Under the pieces are notes generated by a model, which made no database searches, had not been told where the DNA came from, and was given only the letters and a program-made list of their open reading frames with translations. Below, piece after piece: positions 46,201 to 52,389 of a stretch of 64,000 nucleotides of DNA (its first letter is position 1; every line of letters starts with the position of its first letter). This DNA is from Bolinopsis microptera. Its lineage: Eukaryota > Ctenophora > Tentaculata > Lobata > Bolinopsidae. The translations under genes and the position numbers were made by a program. The stretch is taken from the NCBI RefSeq assembly GCF_026151205.1, contig NC_087072.1, forward strand, positions 5,752,084 to 5,816,083, in the 5' to 3' direction.

Positions 46201-48591
46201 TTTCGTTTTGTTAAGATTTCTGCAGTGAGCTTTCTCCGACCGAAATCAAACTTCCAGCACCTCAATCGTATCATTTGCCATCTACAGTTGACTGACTTAT
46301 TGGTTTCGGGTGAGAAATTCAGTAAAAACTGTAAAATTTCGGTCCCCGAAATTTCATCTTCAAAAACTGAAAATGGGACAGACAGATCTGAGATCGAACA
46401 ACATATTTTTCAATTTTCTTCGGGATTTTGACTTCCAGTACCTCAATTTAGTTTCATACCATCATCACTTCTCTACTGTTTACAGTTCTAAACATTCTAA
46501 CTTTGCTATATCCCTCAGTTTAGGAATGATAGCGTGGTTACCGAACACGACTACAATTAAAAGTGTGTTATTTGATGATACTGATAAGCATGTGGCTGAT
46601 AAAGTTAAAGCAGAACATTACGCGTGGGTGAACAGATTCGGGAGTAAGACAGATAACATTCCAGCTTGTTATAAAAAGGTTTTACTTGAGTAGTACTTTC
46701 AAATTTAGTGCGCTAAAGATGTAAATGACGTATGAAAAGCATCGTATGCGTGTTGTAACAACATGATGATTGGTGATAAGAGTATCACTTCAGAAATCAA
46801 CACAATATGTTGCATATGAGAAATATGAAAATAGAAACCATTAACTAACCCTCTCAGATGTACCAGAGATGCAGTTTAGATGACGTTGTGCTCCAGAGTG
46901 AGAGACTCTCCGGTCAGATCTCTCCCACTAAACTCAAATCAGTTCTGGTTAATCTCGCCAGATCGCCTGACTCTTTCGTTTTACTTAGAAAGTAAGTTTG
47001 AAAGTAATCTCAAACTATGTCATGTTCCACACGAAGACATACTGATAAGTAAAAACACACGTGAAGATCAGCTCCTAACATTTAAAAGTGGGCCATATTT
47101 AACATAACACTTAACATACAAAGTTAAGTGGCAGGCAGATATCGATTAAGTGCCACTTTGGTAACCTAAGTTATTGATATTGTTGAATATATGATTATCA
47201 TAATATTTATTTATGTAATATCCTATTGAAGCCCATGGTGGGTTTACTACAACCTAAGTAGCACTTACCCAAGTTAGGTTACTCCGTACTAATCAAAGTA
47301 ACTTAAATACCTCTTAAGTTGCCTCTTAGACCTCATATTTATTAATTGCCCTTAAATAAAATACCACTTATGTTCTTATTGTCATGATACAGAGCCTAAT
47401 CGATCACTTTTGGTTATTTTAAGCAGTCACCCATGATTTTATAATAGTATAGATTATAGTAACCCCTGATTATCTGCCAGGAAGTTTGTATCTACGTATG
47501 TGAGCATGTGTTTATGTCACTGGATACTCGGAGTGGGAGACAGACATCTTAACAACTACCTGCTGGACACTACCTCAGGGGAACTTATTGGGATTGACTT
47601 CGGTCACGTCTTCGGCACTGCCACCACGGTAAGCCGTATTACATATATGTATATATACATCATAGTCATACATATACAATTACAAACACATAAGTCATAA
47701 CTACTTGTAATGGTCATCAAATTGAGTTAAAATCTAATCTTTGCAACTTTGAGTACAAGTACAACCTTGTTCAACAATCAACAGTCAACACCAAACGTTG
47801 CAAGGCCTTAAGGGAAAAATACATTAATTATCGACCGAGTTTTTAGGAGAAAGGGTTCAAATCACCACACATTTGTTCGCGATATGCTAAAATTTCATCT
47901 GTATTTCAGTTGCTGCCAGTACCAGAACTGCTCCCGTTTCGAGCAACACCACAGTTTACCGGAGTATTTGCCCCGCTGGGAGTTGAAGCTGCTATTAGGG
48001 GTCCCATGACACGTGCACTTACTTCTCTTAGGGAGATCAGATCTGTTCTGTTCTGTCTGATGGACGTGTTTGTTAGGGAGCCTACTCTGGACTGGTGTAA
48101 ATACTCAACAAAACATTCCACTAAACAAGGTACTTTAAACAAGCTACTTTGTTTATATTCATGGGAATTATAGAGTGGGCTTCAATCATGCGATATTTAA
48201 TGGAAGGCTGTTAACTGTTAACACATTCACTTATTCGGTTAGTCATTAATCGTGATTAAATATCTGGGTAGAGATTTATTTCAAATTTGTATTGCCAGGT
48301 CAAGCTAGTGAAGACAGCTGGTATCCAAAAGCAAAAGTAGAGACAGCACGCAAGAAACTGGAACTAGGCAATCCTAGTGAGATATTACGGGACGAGCTCA
48401 AGGAAAATGTTCATGTCGGAAAGGAACAAGCGTTTAGTCACGTGGCTTTAGGAACAAGAAAGCTTCATGCTCGTGCTAAGGTGGGAGCTGTATGTGCAAG
48501 TGTGGATGAACAGGTTATGTGCCTGATTGAGCTTGCTTCTGATCCGAACGTGCTGGGCAGGCAATACTTTGGACTTGAAACTTGGTTATAA
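3114..48591 (+). CDS. PRKDC: DNA-dependent protein kinase catalytic subunit (DNA-PKcs), 3' portion, 28 exons
   Basis: DNA-PKcs is a nuclear PI3K-like Ser/Thr kinase recruited by Ku to DNA ends in non-homologous end joining. Exons chained by GT-AG sites and matching phase: 3114-3269, 3385-3655, 3802-3996, 4112-4208, 9383-9534 (tentative), 17717-17945, 18564-18746, 20020-20164, 22308-22423, 24727-24833, 27970-28093, 32157-32295, 33171-33272, 33539-33650, 35808-36003, 37083-37775, 38900-40993, 41248-41384, 42041-42128, 42876-43018, 43171-43480, 45374-45871, 46015-46118, 46519-46678, 46858-46991, 47481-47628, 47910-48129, 48299-48591. They encode about 2447 residues against about 4100 for the vertebrate protein, so the 5' half is missing. 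Identity rests on the LPDIQI segment, the PIKK kinase motifs GVGDRHLNN and DFGH, and the FATC end. Donors are often GTTAGT or GTATGT. Introns reach 8 kb and contain other genes. Confidence 0.93.
4789..5877 (-). CDS. seven-transmembrane receptor, orphan rhodopsin-like (paralogue 1)
   Basis: This intronless gene is antisense within a PRKDC intron. I chose the ATG at 5877 (MTTAYPSLREVYESLL) because the frame extends upstream only from non-ATG codons; it gives about 363 residues. Seven hydrophobic segments are visible: TM1 with LTLTLN, TM2 MHLIYFVLACSDW, TM3 ending LLTIVRS (in place of DRY), TM4, TM5 LILPYGAPILICLIS, TM6 ending TATFLIFD (no CWxP), and TM7 LCLNSMITPLVMCLRGS (in place of NPxxY). 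A loop motif PRPG precedes TM5. It is a clear paralogue of the receptor at 13956-15113. The ligand is unknown. It should act at the plasma membrane and probably couples to G proteins, but the altered DRY and NPxxY motifs leave this open. Confidence 0.85.
   Translation of the reverse strand: MTTAYPSLREVYESLLQSPVFLVVLPCVNLLIGTLTLTLNTFTAQFFRSKTNSTMHLIYFVLACSDWVAGVALIIQGAALILFSYHPGILVMMCPVFYVLGQVALHTSAMYTVLLTIVRSLIIRQPAYSVNRRATIASIIGIPVFWTVTAVLEIFLARYLLYSSEHQTGRNLTIVTVKDMIVIPRPGSAVVYSIACKTGMVSPADCSSDHIWVMDFVAAFVTLILPYGAPILICLISTIYQLCNLVLKRSSKLKVSRARRRLTKTIIILTATFLIFDCVQFTAVVITILGQFHFNLTQALLFSFASYPLLCLNSMITPLVMCLRGSSLNEHVKGKLNFVTRRTHGNVICQDPNTVRSAQTYV
5950..8560. other. intronic AT-rich DNA upstream of receptor 1
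   Basis: No coding frame is supported. It should hold the receptor promoter (minus strand), but no element is distinctive enough to call. A near-perfect 34-bp palindrome lies at 7403-7436 (arms ATGGGCCGAACTTTATA). Confidence 0.45.
8563..8664. repeat. 18-bp tandem repeat containing TGACGTCA sites
   Basis: About five imperfect copies of CATAACATCACGCGACTT. Three copies read TGACGTCA, the palindromic CREB/ATF-type consensus. The repeat abuts the inverted-repeat element at 8665. Any regulatory role is inference. Confidence 0.7.
8665..9174. mobile_element. MITE-like element with about 29-bp terminal inverted repeats and poly-C tracts
   Basis: The left end TAAGGGGTCGTTTACATATT mirrors the right end AATATGTGAACGGCCCCTTA with two changes. 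Inside are further TACGTAA motifs in both orientations and two C runs (about 8789-8810 and 9074-9096). No transposase frame is present. It looks like a non-autonomous DNA transposon of about 510 bp; the family is not assigned. Confidence 0.65.
9383..9534 (+). CDS. PRKDC: tentative PRKDC exon bridging two large introns
   Basis: The open stretch TANMERLPSTYCYYAHTF... ends at donor GTAACG in phase 2, exactly what the exon at 17717 needs. Its acceptor (after GAGATCCAG) is phase 0, matching the exon ending at 4208. Without it the phases of 4208 and 17717 do not agree. The acceptor has a weak pyrimidine tract, so the 5' boundary is uncertain. The same frame meets a TAA one codon after the donor and then stays open to a second donor-like GTAAGT near 9627. 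Confidence 0.5.
9535..13955. other. large PRKDC intron, no supported gene
   Basis: AT-rich, with short duplicated phrases at 11640-11710 (CACGTGCTC, TTCATTACAAC) and 12005-12048 (GTGTTTGACATA twice). Between about 12080 and 12600 several helical-looking coding scraps (ISAAIKKLHNNKSILENL, VITDALTAITDCYC) appear in shifting frames, perhaps a decayed exon; I do not call a gene. Confidence 0.4.
13956..15113 (-). CDS. seven-transmembrane receptor, orphan rhodopsin-like (paralogue 2)
   Basis: Intronless 385-residue receptor, antisense inside the next large PRKDC intron. The ATG at 15113 gives a hydrophilic N-terminus with Asn-x-Thr/Ser-like sites (MLTNETMD), then seven membrane segments. It shares with the receptor at 4789 the signatures MHLIYFLLACSD (TM2), LLTVARS (TM3 end), the PRPGAG loop, IPYGLPSIICLISA (TM5), and LNSALTPLILILRGS followed by EYVKRR (TM7 and helix 8). 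The C-tail is Ser/Asn-rich. CWxP is absent from TM6 (TGVFFICN). The two genes look like a local duplication that left both copies inside the same host gene. Expression would be independent of PRKDC, since they are on the other strand. Confidence 0.87.
   Translation of the reverse strand: MLTNETMDISTAILTNEICNSLSPDGEYYKDDMRTCQLLASDGYRVVLPVLGIILGIGCVTLNSLVAAFFSTKTDQVMHLIYFLLACSDMITGVVAIYQGAAVLLTEWFFPAARLHFYSIFYVVGQLPLHVSAFINVLLTVARSTSIFLPLHIVRREYIKLGILIYAIIWFILIVAEWVIAHNVSKFFQADWTSVAGLLYVYPRPGAGLVEESFYQLGGDVIYNDLETCRRILVILLTVFIPYGLPSIICLISAVMQVRQIFIHTSTQTREKSQRRNKKMSVTIILLTGVFFICNTAFLMAMIIDMEIELDTSEHYKRGFVLLIASNHLLYLNSALTPLILILRGSTMKEYVKRRFSVRKTSGSAHSRSSMSNSFNNTHNPGTKV
16294..16405. repeat. 21-bp tandem repeat, about five copies
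   Basis: The unit CGCATGGAAAAGGCTCGCAG plus T repeats with few changes. Because 21 is a multiple of three, a plus-strand frame stays open and encodes repeated SHGKGSQ, but there is no sign of a gene around it. Confidence 0.8.
16809..16870. repeat. hairpin, arms about 27 bp
   Basis: TTTGAATTGAATTGAAAATT and its reverse complement flank a short centre containing CTCCTAGCTTGCCAGGAG, so the whole folds into one stem of about 27 bp with a small loop. It is probably a MITE relic. Confidence 0.8.
17717..28093 (+). CDS. PRKDC: PRKDC central HEAT exons (six exons)
   Basis: Exons 17717-17945, 18564-18746, 20020-20164, 22308-22423, 24727-24833 and 27970-28093 all have CAG acceptors and GT donors and join without a frame break (phases 0, 0, 1, 0, 2, 0). 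The translation is helical and fits the middle of the DNA-PKcs solenoid. The exon at 20020 (DAAYQAMISQIATRLSS) aligns in character with the vertebrate stretch around YHCAAYNCAISVICC, from memory of the family. The intron between 24833 and 27970 holds an antisense pentraxin-like pseudogene. Confidence 0.85.
19119..19284. repeat. GC-rich three-armed inverted-repeat (cloverleaf/cruciform) structure
   Basis: An outer stem pairs 19132-19142 (CGCGGGCGGAA) with 19262-19272, extended by ATCACC/GGTGAT at 19119-19124 and 19279-19284. Three hairpins lie inside it: 19145-19176 (AAATATTGCACGC arms), 19178-19214 (ATATGTCC arms with inner GGGC/GCCC) and 19218-19257 (CGTATAGCAC arms with inner GGGCCC). The structure is GC-rich in AT-rich surroundings. 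It lies in the PRKDC intron 18747-20019. Confidence 0.8.
19285..19880. other. intron segment with repeated AGCGGGC motifs
   Basis: AGCGGGC or GAGCGGGCT occurs at about 19301, 19770, 19785 and 19819, with an inverted GAGCCCGCT near 19829 forming a hairpin. ATATCCACCAGC (about 19292) is mirrored by GCTGGTGGATAT (about 19854), so the cloverleaf may be one end of a larger element of about 750 bp. Confidence 0.45.
20461..20533. repeat. 16-bp tandem repeat, about four copies
   Basis: The unit AACAATACCCTCACTG is repeated head to tail, the last copy being partial. It lies in the PRKDC intron 20165-22307, where I see no gene. Confidence 0.85.
22424..24726. other. PRKDC intron, no gene seen
   Basis: AT-rich DNA containing the 23875-23952 palindrome and a short ATTGATCAT tandem repeat at 23985-24019. 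No coding signal. Confidence 0.4.
23875..23952. repeat. near-perfect 78-bp palindrome
   Basis: Arms of 39 bases (ACGCAGATAGATAGCATTGT onward, meeting at TTTATAAA) differ at a single position. With essentially no loop it would extrude as one long hairpin. No protein-coding content. It may be a MITE or a hairpin-RNA source. Confidence 0.9.
24920..25245. repeat. dispersed repeat, related copy at 28360-28485
   Basis: Both places have a TATATAAG..GCGAGAC start and, further on, TCTTGACACCA, TTAGGGTTA (or TTAGAGTTAAACGG) and TATAATAA in the same order. The copies are diverged and differ in length. Confidence 0.5.
26257..27225 (-). pseudogene. broken pentraxin/LamG-like gene with coiled-coil tail
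   Basis: Antisense in the PRKDC intron 24834-27969. The 27225-26865 frame reads ALKIAPYSFTQYSPDW...SVCAWIKD, followed by FFSYANSDNRELLILANGQ, a jelly-roll start of the pentraxin/laminin-G type. The next conserved strand, KLSVPKGTSHHVCVTWGL, continuing RYYVNGVLLGPQ, is in another frame, with the shift near 26880-26895. A further shift near 26620 is needed to read FDGYIAECVDSLVEQ, and an in-frame TAA lies at 26476-26478 before a coiled-coil segment (LAELEEAHRRLS, LAELEEVRAKK). No ATG precedes the domain in frame. Three breaks suggest a decaying gene; unrecognised tiny introns or assembly errors are the alternative. Confidence 0.6.
29989..30348. repeat. 36-bp satellite, ten copies
   Basis: The unit starts GACACAGCTATAGATTAACC and ends GTAGAACCACGT. 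Ten head-to-tail copies fill 360 bases. The first copy differs by CTGTAG for CTGCAG and the rest are nearly identical. Each junction makes CCACGTGACAC, which includes an E-box (CACGTG). Confidence 0.95.
30589..31061. mobile_element. MITE-like element with long imperfect inverted ends
   Basis: The left end CACTAGGGCGTAGAACACAA mirrors the right end TTGCGCCCTACGCCCTCGTG. Further in, GAATCACATGATTCA mirrors TGATTCATGTGATTC. Inverted homology extends over roughly 130 bases per side with gaps. No coding capacity in about 470 bp. Confidence 0.6.
32157..32295 (+). CDS. PRKDC: PRKDC exon ending at a satellite-embedded splice donor
   Basis: After a CTCTCAG acceptor the phase-0 frame reads EYKFFDGLVLSEKGNKKVW..., which resembles the vertebrate segment LKFYQGFLFSEKPEKN. 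The exon ends with GCAGCGG followed by the donor GTATGT, leaving one base of a codon, and this pairs with the next exon at 33171. The donor is also the first copy of a 32-bp satellite that runs to 32773. An upstream ATG-containing open frame from 32022 is only intronic read-through. Confidence 0.9.
32294..32773. repeat. 32-bp satellite, fifteen copies, starting on a PRKDC splice donor
   Basis: The unit GGTATGTGATATTGTTCTGA then CACGTGACAGCG repeats 15 times with rare substitutions. The first copy overlaps the donor of the exon ending at 32295. In 11 of 15 copies the junction reads CAGCGGGTATGT, like the true donor. Two copies have GTATTT, and two have ATATGT and so lack the GT. Confidence 0.95.
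33171..33650 (+). CDS. PRKDC: PRKDC exons carrying the PQR-type autophosphorylation segment
   Basis: Two exons, 33171-33272 and 33539-33650, are joined in phase 1. The first encodes the acidic, Ser-rich GEDSSSESAGSFTLLF and then SLSQDVTQYSQNPALT. Order and motif content match the vertebrate segment that ends in SYSSQDP and contains Ser2056, so the SQ and TQ sites here are candidate autophosphorylation sites (inference from family knowledge). The second exon is helical and ends two bases into a codon, completed by the exon at 35808. The intron after 33650 contains a complete same-strand gene. Confidence 0.85.
33680..35500 (+). CDS. nested two-exon gene: UBA-like helical domain and Asn-rich tail
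   Basis: Exon 1 is 33680-33831 (MASETQVQESSTTASESSQ...) and exon 2 is 34459-35500. The donor GTAAGA is in phase 2, and the acceptor after CCCATCAACAAG fits (joining as FSGINLNCDDL), preceded by a branch-like TGCTAAC. The protein is 397 residues. An N-terminal helical region of unknown family is followed by a polar linker, then HPFLKYAVKLGYELELAQDALSRLGAS..LLKAVL, which resembles the UBA-like bundle at the start of Regnase/N4BP1-type proteins. A low-complexity Arg/Asn/His tail follows. No NYN nuclease or zinc finger is visible, so Regnase function should not be assumed. The whole gene lies within one PRKDC intron, on the same strand. Confidence 0.75.
33867..33906. repeat. perfect 19-bp inverted repeat with a 2-base loop
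   Basis: ACCACTATCTTCAACTTCA is followed after TT by its exact reverse complement. It lies 35 bases into the intron of the nested UBA-like gene. Confidence 0.95.
34321..34441. repeat. tandem duplication of about 60 bp next to a splice acceptor
   Basis: TGTCTGGTATTCAGC..CACATGAGTACTGATTGTATG occurs twice, the second copy ending about 17 bases before the acceptor of the nested gene's exon 2. Both copies carry the branch-point-like TGCTAAC. Confidence 0.85.
35808..37775 (+). CDS. PRKDC: PRKDC exons before the M-HEAT/FAT junction
   Basis: Exons 35808-36003 (196 bases) and 37083-37775 (693 bases) are in phase. Both encode helical repeats with patterns such as GWLVSRGVVDNLTEEVLQICF and KVYGPAAVVLGLLLSWI; the latter corresponds to the vertebrate EVYAAAAEVLGLILRYV. 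The ATG near 35818 and the frame open before 37083 are not starts, since each exon is preceded by a good CAG acceptor. The intron between them holds a 241-bp palindromic element. Confidence 0.88.
36297..36537. mobile_element. 241-bp palindromic element built from an 11-bp repeat
   Basis: The ends AAAATGGGCGATTAGGTTTG and its reverse complement enclose about eleven copies of GGCCTCTATAC (variants TATGG, CACTATA) in the left arm and inverted copies in the right arm. It is in the PRKDC intron 36004-37082. No coding capacity. Confidence 0.85.
37820..38759. mobile_element. possible element with AATCGACCGGAACC ends
   Basis: AATCGACCGGAACC at about 37820 is mirrored by GGTTCCGGTCGATT at about 38744, inside the PRKDC intron 37776-38899. 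Diverged CCGGGAC/CCGGGAT phrases lie just inside both ends. A related end (ATTCCGGTCGATTC) also occurs at about 21255. No transposase seen. Confidence 0.45.
38900..40993 (+). CDS. PRKDC: PRKDC long exon: ABCDE-type cluster and start of the FAT domain
   Basis: A single 2094-base exon (698 codons) begins in phase 0 after TCCTTTCAG and ends at donor GTAAGT. Early residues (FWYSTLPTTVKNRFEKLVSLYS) match the vertebrate [24 protein letters not shown]. The segment RATQKVFQFSQTQADQF sits where vertebrate proteins carry RATQQQHDFTLTQTADG, the T2609 region. A basic Arg/Gln-rich stretch follows, then NYRAGELPDIQITYQDLI, the hallmark that precedes the FAT domain. The remainder is helical FAT sequence. 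The open frame extends upstream of 38900, but that part is intronic. Confidence 0.95.
41248..43480 (+). CDS. PRKDC: PRKDC FAT-domain exons
   Basis: Exons 41248-41384, 42041-42128, 42876-43018 and 43171-43480 join in phases 2, 0 and 2. They encode the C-terminal FAT repeats: RYNSRKARLMFPYVLQ, then SEIPSWMFIEWLSQLLAF (vertebrate VPCWQFIGWISHMVAL), then ALDYPHALSYSWR (vertebrate DNYPQAIVYPF). The 43171 exon encodes helices leading to the kinase N-lobe. The ATG at 43154 lies before the acceptor and is not a start. Introns are 0.15-0.75 kb. Confidence 0.93.
43481..45373. other. PRKDC intron, no gene
   Basis: It contains a GCAC-type microsatellite (about 44415-44450) and the 185-bp palindrome at 44952-45136. 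Open frames seen here are short and unconvincing. Confidence 0.45.
44952..45136. repeat. 185-bp near-perfect palindrome
   Basis: GTTACATGATTACCTTTGCA and about 70 further bases are repeated in inverse at the right side, ending in TAATCATGTAAC. Arms of about 90 bp meet at GTCAATTTGAC, with only a few mismatches. Likely a foldback MITE in the PRKDC intron before the kinase exons. Confidence 0.9.
45374..47628 (+). CDS. PRKDC: PRKDC kinase-domain exons (PI3K-like catalytic core)
   Basis: Exons 45374-45871, 46015-46118, 46519-46678, 46858-46991 and 47481-47628 encode the catalytic domain. Visible motifs in order: ETVTVLASLRKPVKI (glycine-poor P-loop typical of PIKKs), VLVKGGEDLRTDQRVMQ with the conserved Lys and DLRxDQR, LRTYDVIPLT and LGMIAWLPNT (hinge region), the catalytic loop HWILGVGDRHLNNYL, and the metal-binding IDFGHVFG. 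All catalytic residues of an active kinase appear present. The exon pair 46015/46519 uses a GTTTGA donor that turns a would-be TAG stop into a Tyr codon. Confidence 0.96.
47910..48591 (+). CDS. PRKDC: PRKDC last two exons: activation segment, C-lobe and FATC
   Basis: Exon 47910-48129 reads LLPVPELLPFRATPQFTGVF, matching the vertebrate [20 protein letters not shown], and continues with the C-lobe (LMDVFVREPTLDW). The last exon, 48299-48591, joins in phase 1 and encodes DSWYPKAKVETARKKLELGNPSEI followed by the FATC motif, which ends in DPNVLGRQYFGLETWL and a TAA stop. The FATC domain is needed for kinase activity in this family. The ending is close to the vertebrate DPNILGRTWEGWEPWM. An AT-rich 3' region follows. 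Confidence 0.96.
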
Positions 48592-49480
48592 GTGCGCTTA
48601 TCATAAGGTCATACTGAGATAGGTCCCTTATTTATATTACTTATTTAAGTATTTATAACGAAACGACAGACTATACTGTACTGGTACATGTATCACTAGA
48701 ATAATTTTATTATTTTAGTTGAAAGTTATCTCATATCTAGTAAGCCTTGGTGGCTTCATGATAATATATTGTCAAAGTTGATCCTAATGAATGTTGATGA
48801 TATTAATGTTTATGACTATCATTTTCTTATTTTTCATAAATAGTTAAGATTTTAGTTTTCAGTTTTCACGCCTTGATTAGGTAGTTATTTGTACATTTAT
48901 TTTTAGATGTTTTATTTTATTATTTCTTATGATATTAACTTATACCAGCTCGACAGTCCCAATCTTATCTAGCCCACCAAGACCATGCCACATGTGCACG
49001 CGTCCATTCAATGAGAGTTAAGACGTAAAATTTGGTCCTTCAAATATTATAATCTTGGTACCAAAAGTTGCGTCTGATCAAGCTAATTACGATCCTGTAA
49101 AAATTATTTCAAAATATTCGATATTTTAGGAGTTACAGGCATTTTAAGCAAGAAATTACTCATTTTTCGTCCTTTTTACACACTTGTAACGTACAGGAGG
49201 CCCACATACAGCTCGTCCTTATCGTGCCGCACAGTGAATTTGATTTTGCATTATTCACACTTAGATTTTAAAGGCTTTTGGTACCAAATTTCTCAAAATC
49301 GGAGACAAAAAATTCGGTGCCAACTCATGGCGCTTATTAATATTACATAGCACATAGACTAACAAGTTTGAAGTTATATTAACAAAGTTACAAAACCTAC
49401 AGTTACACTGAATAAACATTTACATATTGGCCAAAGTTACTGGTTACGTTACATGTTAAAAAAAGGAAGCTAACGTTTGG
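48592..49480. other. 3' flank of PRKDC, nothing recognised
   Basis: AT-rich DNA that should contain the PRKDC 3' UTR. No further gene or clear repeat is visible. Confidence 0.4.
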
Positions 49481-50870
49481 CAACGTTTCAACGGGACCGG
49501 TAGCGGTAGCATTTGACATACCCGTTCACTGTTGGGAATTACTAACGCCAACGGGTGAAACCTTATGTCTTACAATATTTGTTCCAAGACTGACAACGAG
49601 TCCAACTCGGCGCACGTCTTGGTTTGTTATACAAGGGAATTACTATTAGTTAAATAAAGTTGGTAGTTAAATGTTTAATAGTTCATACGTATTGTCTTAT
49701 TATATTTATATGTATCATGTATATCCATTTGTGATTTTAAGTATATTGGATTCACTAAATTTAATCAATCTGCATTTATGTCTTGTGTTGTAGTGTAGTT
49801 ATATATACAACTCGGGATGCTGAACTCATCGGCGCAATTTATGATTATTAACACTGAGATCCCTGGGTAAGAATTATGGCGGAGGAAATTGAAAATGTTA
49901 CGGGTTACCTGCCGCACCATTCCCTCTGCGTTGTCCAATGTTAATCTGAATCACTGCACCCATGACCTGACGCGCGCCGCGCACTACTTCGCACGCGCAG
50001 ACGGCAAAACTTTGCCATTTAACAATAACACCAAACACTTCACATTTGCCTCGTGCGCTACTTCTGACTTCGAAAAAAATTTAAATCATGATAATTGAGA
50101 AGCTTCGCGAGCGTGCTAAATCACTTAACACTCGATTTTTCTAAATCACTAATAAAAATTTGCTTTATCCAGAGCCCTTGCAGTTAACGGGTGATACTCG
50201 TAAAATATCTGTTCCATATACCGTCGACGAGTCCAACTCGGCGCGCGTCCTGGTAGGTTGTAAACCTACAACCTTGCAGTAGCGCGCGCCCGCCTCTTGA
50301 CTTGTGAAACAAGCGCGCCCGAAGTTAACGGGTGATACTCGTAAAATATTTGTTCCAGTCGACGAGTCCAACTCGGCGCTTTTAGGTTTACAACCTACCA
50401 GGACGAGCGCCGAGTTGGACTCGTCGACAGATATTTTACGAGTATCACCCATGACCTGGCGCGCGCCGCGCACTACTTCGCACGCGCAGACGGCAAAACT
50501 TTGCCATTTACAATTTAACAATAACACTTCACATTTGCCTCGCGCGCTACTTCTGAAAAAATTTAAACCATGAGAAGCTTCGCGAGCGTGCTAAATCACT
50601 AAACACTCGATTTTTTAAATCACTAATAAAAGCGCCCTTAATTGTAGGTTATAACCTTAATTGACGATGTCAATTCATGGCAGCTCGGCGCGGCACAGTA
50701 TAGCGCATTTCGCCGATCTAGCCAGGTGTCGCTGTGAGAAGCCACATTGAGTGCGCGGCGCGGCACAGTAACGTATCGCGCTACAAGTTATAACCTACCA
50801 GCAACCAGGACGCGCGCCGAGTTTGGAACAAATATTTTACGAGTATCACCCGTTAAAAAGGGCCCCCAAC
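49480..50870. repeat. GC-rich module cluster with direct and inverted copies
   Basis: About 190 bp at 49960-50155 is repeated at 50449-50632, sharing CGCGCCGCGCACTACTTCGC, GGCAAAACTTTGCCATTT and AATCACTAATAAAA. The phrase GACGAGTCCAACTCGGCGC occurs at about 49597, 50226 and 50362 and inverted at about 50405. ACGAGTATCACCCGTTA is inverted at about 50840. Confidence 0.8.
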
Positions 50871-50883
50871 ACTCCAACAGTAT

Positions 50884-51941
50884 GTCCCTTGTGTTAGTCC
50901 TCATCAACTAACACGCCTTGCTACTGCAAGAAGAGACGACGGGTGGGGTGCCTAGTCTGAGCACAGCTTTCACAGCCCCGCCCGCTTTGGGGTGGCTAGC
51001 CAGCAAACTGCAGGGATCACTCACTCCATCCCCCCTGTTGTTTCTGGACCCACTAGCAACCTCAGAGTGACCTCCACGTTGGTAGGGGATGGTAACTGCC
51101 CATCATTGTCCGGCAGGCTAAACGTCGTCTGGCTGGATCAGATCAAATACCAGCACATACCTGGCCTCTCTCCACTCCACCTCACTCACACAGGAGCCCG
51201 GCAAGCTCCTTTCCGCTACGGACAGTAGAATATCAAAACGACCCAGCCATGGACAAATGGTACCTAAAACCCACAAATATGCCAAAACATATAGCTCGTC
51301 ACATAAACAGAGAGAACGGCAAAAGGGGTCTACCGAAAAAACGGAACGCGCGGACAAAGACATACATAGTAAAGAAAGCCACAAATGTATCACCAAACTG
51401 ATGCGCGCGACCAAACAAATCACGAGATCAACACGAGACAACTACAGACAGATAACATAACATTAGCACACGCTCAAGCGATTTGATCTATACATCCACA
51501 CTCCGTGTAAGACGAAATGAATAACCCCATCTTACACTTAACCCCGCAGTGGAAAAAAATCAACAAACTTCAAGCACAGTAAATATCGAGAAACACCTAG
51601 CGGAGCTGTTAGCCAGATAACAGTGGAAGTGGTAGTTTCTCGCATTATCAAACCCAATTTTCCGGGAGGCTGTTTCGACAGTTGACTTTCTATGGACTCA
51701 GAAAGTCCCCCGATGACGGAACATATGGCAGATACTCTTAGGGGTATCGCCGTTCCACCGGGTCATAACAGCAATGTTATGTCCATTTGGTTCGTGCCGG
51801 CTCAGCGAGTCCCATCCCAGCCGAGCTTTCGGTACACCTCCGCAACCAAAGGAGCTCCAAGAGACGTTAGCCACAAGGCGGACGTAGCCTCCCCGCAAAC
51901 CCGGGGAGGTAGAGTGAGCGCCCATCGACAAAAAAAAAAAA
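50884..51941 (+). mobile_element. poly(A)-tailed retroposed insertion with 13-bp target duplication
   Basis: ACTCCAACAGTAT occurs at 50871-50883 and again at 51942-51954. The second copy directly follows a run of about 12 A at 51930-51941. That is the signature of target-primed reverse transcription. The 1058-bp body is not AT-rich like its flanks and has no long frame (the best are about 80-110 codons), so it is a non-autonomous or 5'-truncated element of unknown family. Confidence 0.75.
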
Positions 51942-52389
51942 ACTCCAACAGTATATTTAGGGGATGCACGATAAAAATAAACTAATTGCTCGGATTTTTA
52001 AAAATTGTGTATCATTGTTTTCTAGAGACTGTGAGAATTTTCACAGTACCAAATTTGTCAGGTACGTACCTTTTTGGAATTGGGAATGATCAGTGAGTTT
52101 CGCCGCGCTAATTTAGGTTCAGTAAAAACTAAAACATGAGTGTTTACATAAGCCGACCAAATTTCAACAAAATTGTTAAATGGGAAGTATTAAAACTTTT
52201 TGATTGTTTCCGAAATAATGTTCTGGCCGAAATACGTATACGAGCTAAAAACCATTCATGATTCAATGGTCAGCGCGCGTCTTACGGTCGATTGCGCACG
52301 GCCTAGTGTGCAGTATGGCTCTTACTAATTCGCTCGCCCAAAAATTTCACGTGACTTTGGTTTTTATGGTTTTGCAGCCGTACAAAACG

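Noticed and set aside
50992-51985. Several 67-108-codon frames in the retroposed insertion
   Set aside because: They are overlapping, on both strands, and none resembles reverse transcriptase or another known domain.
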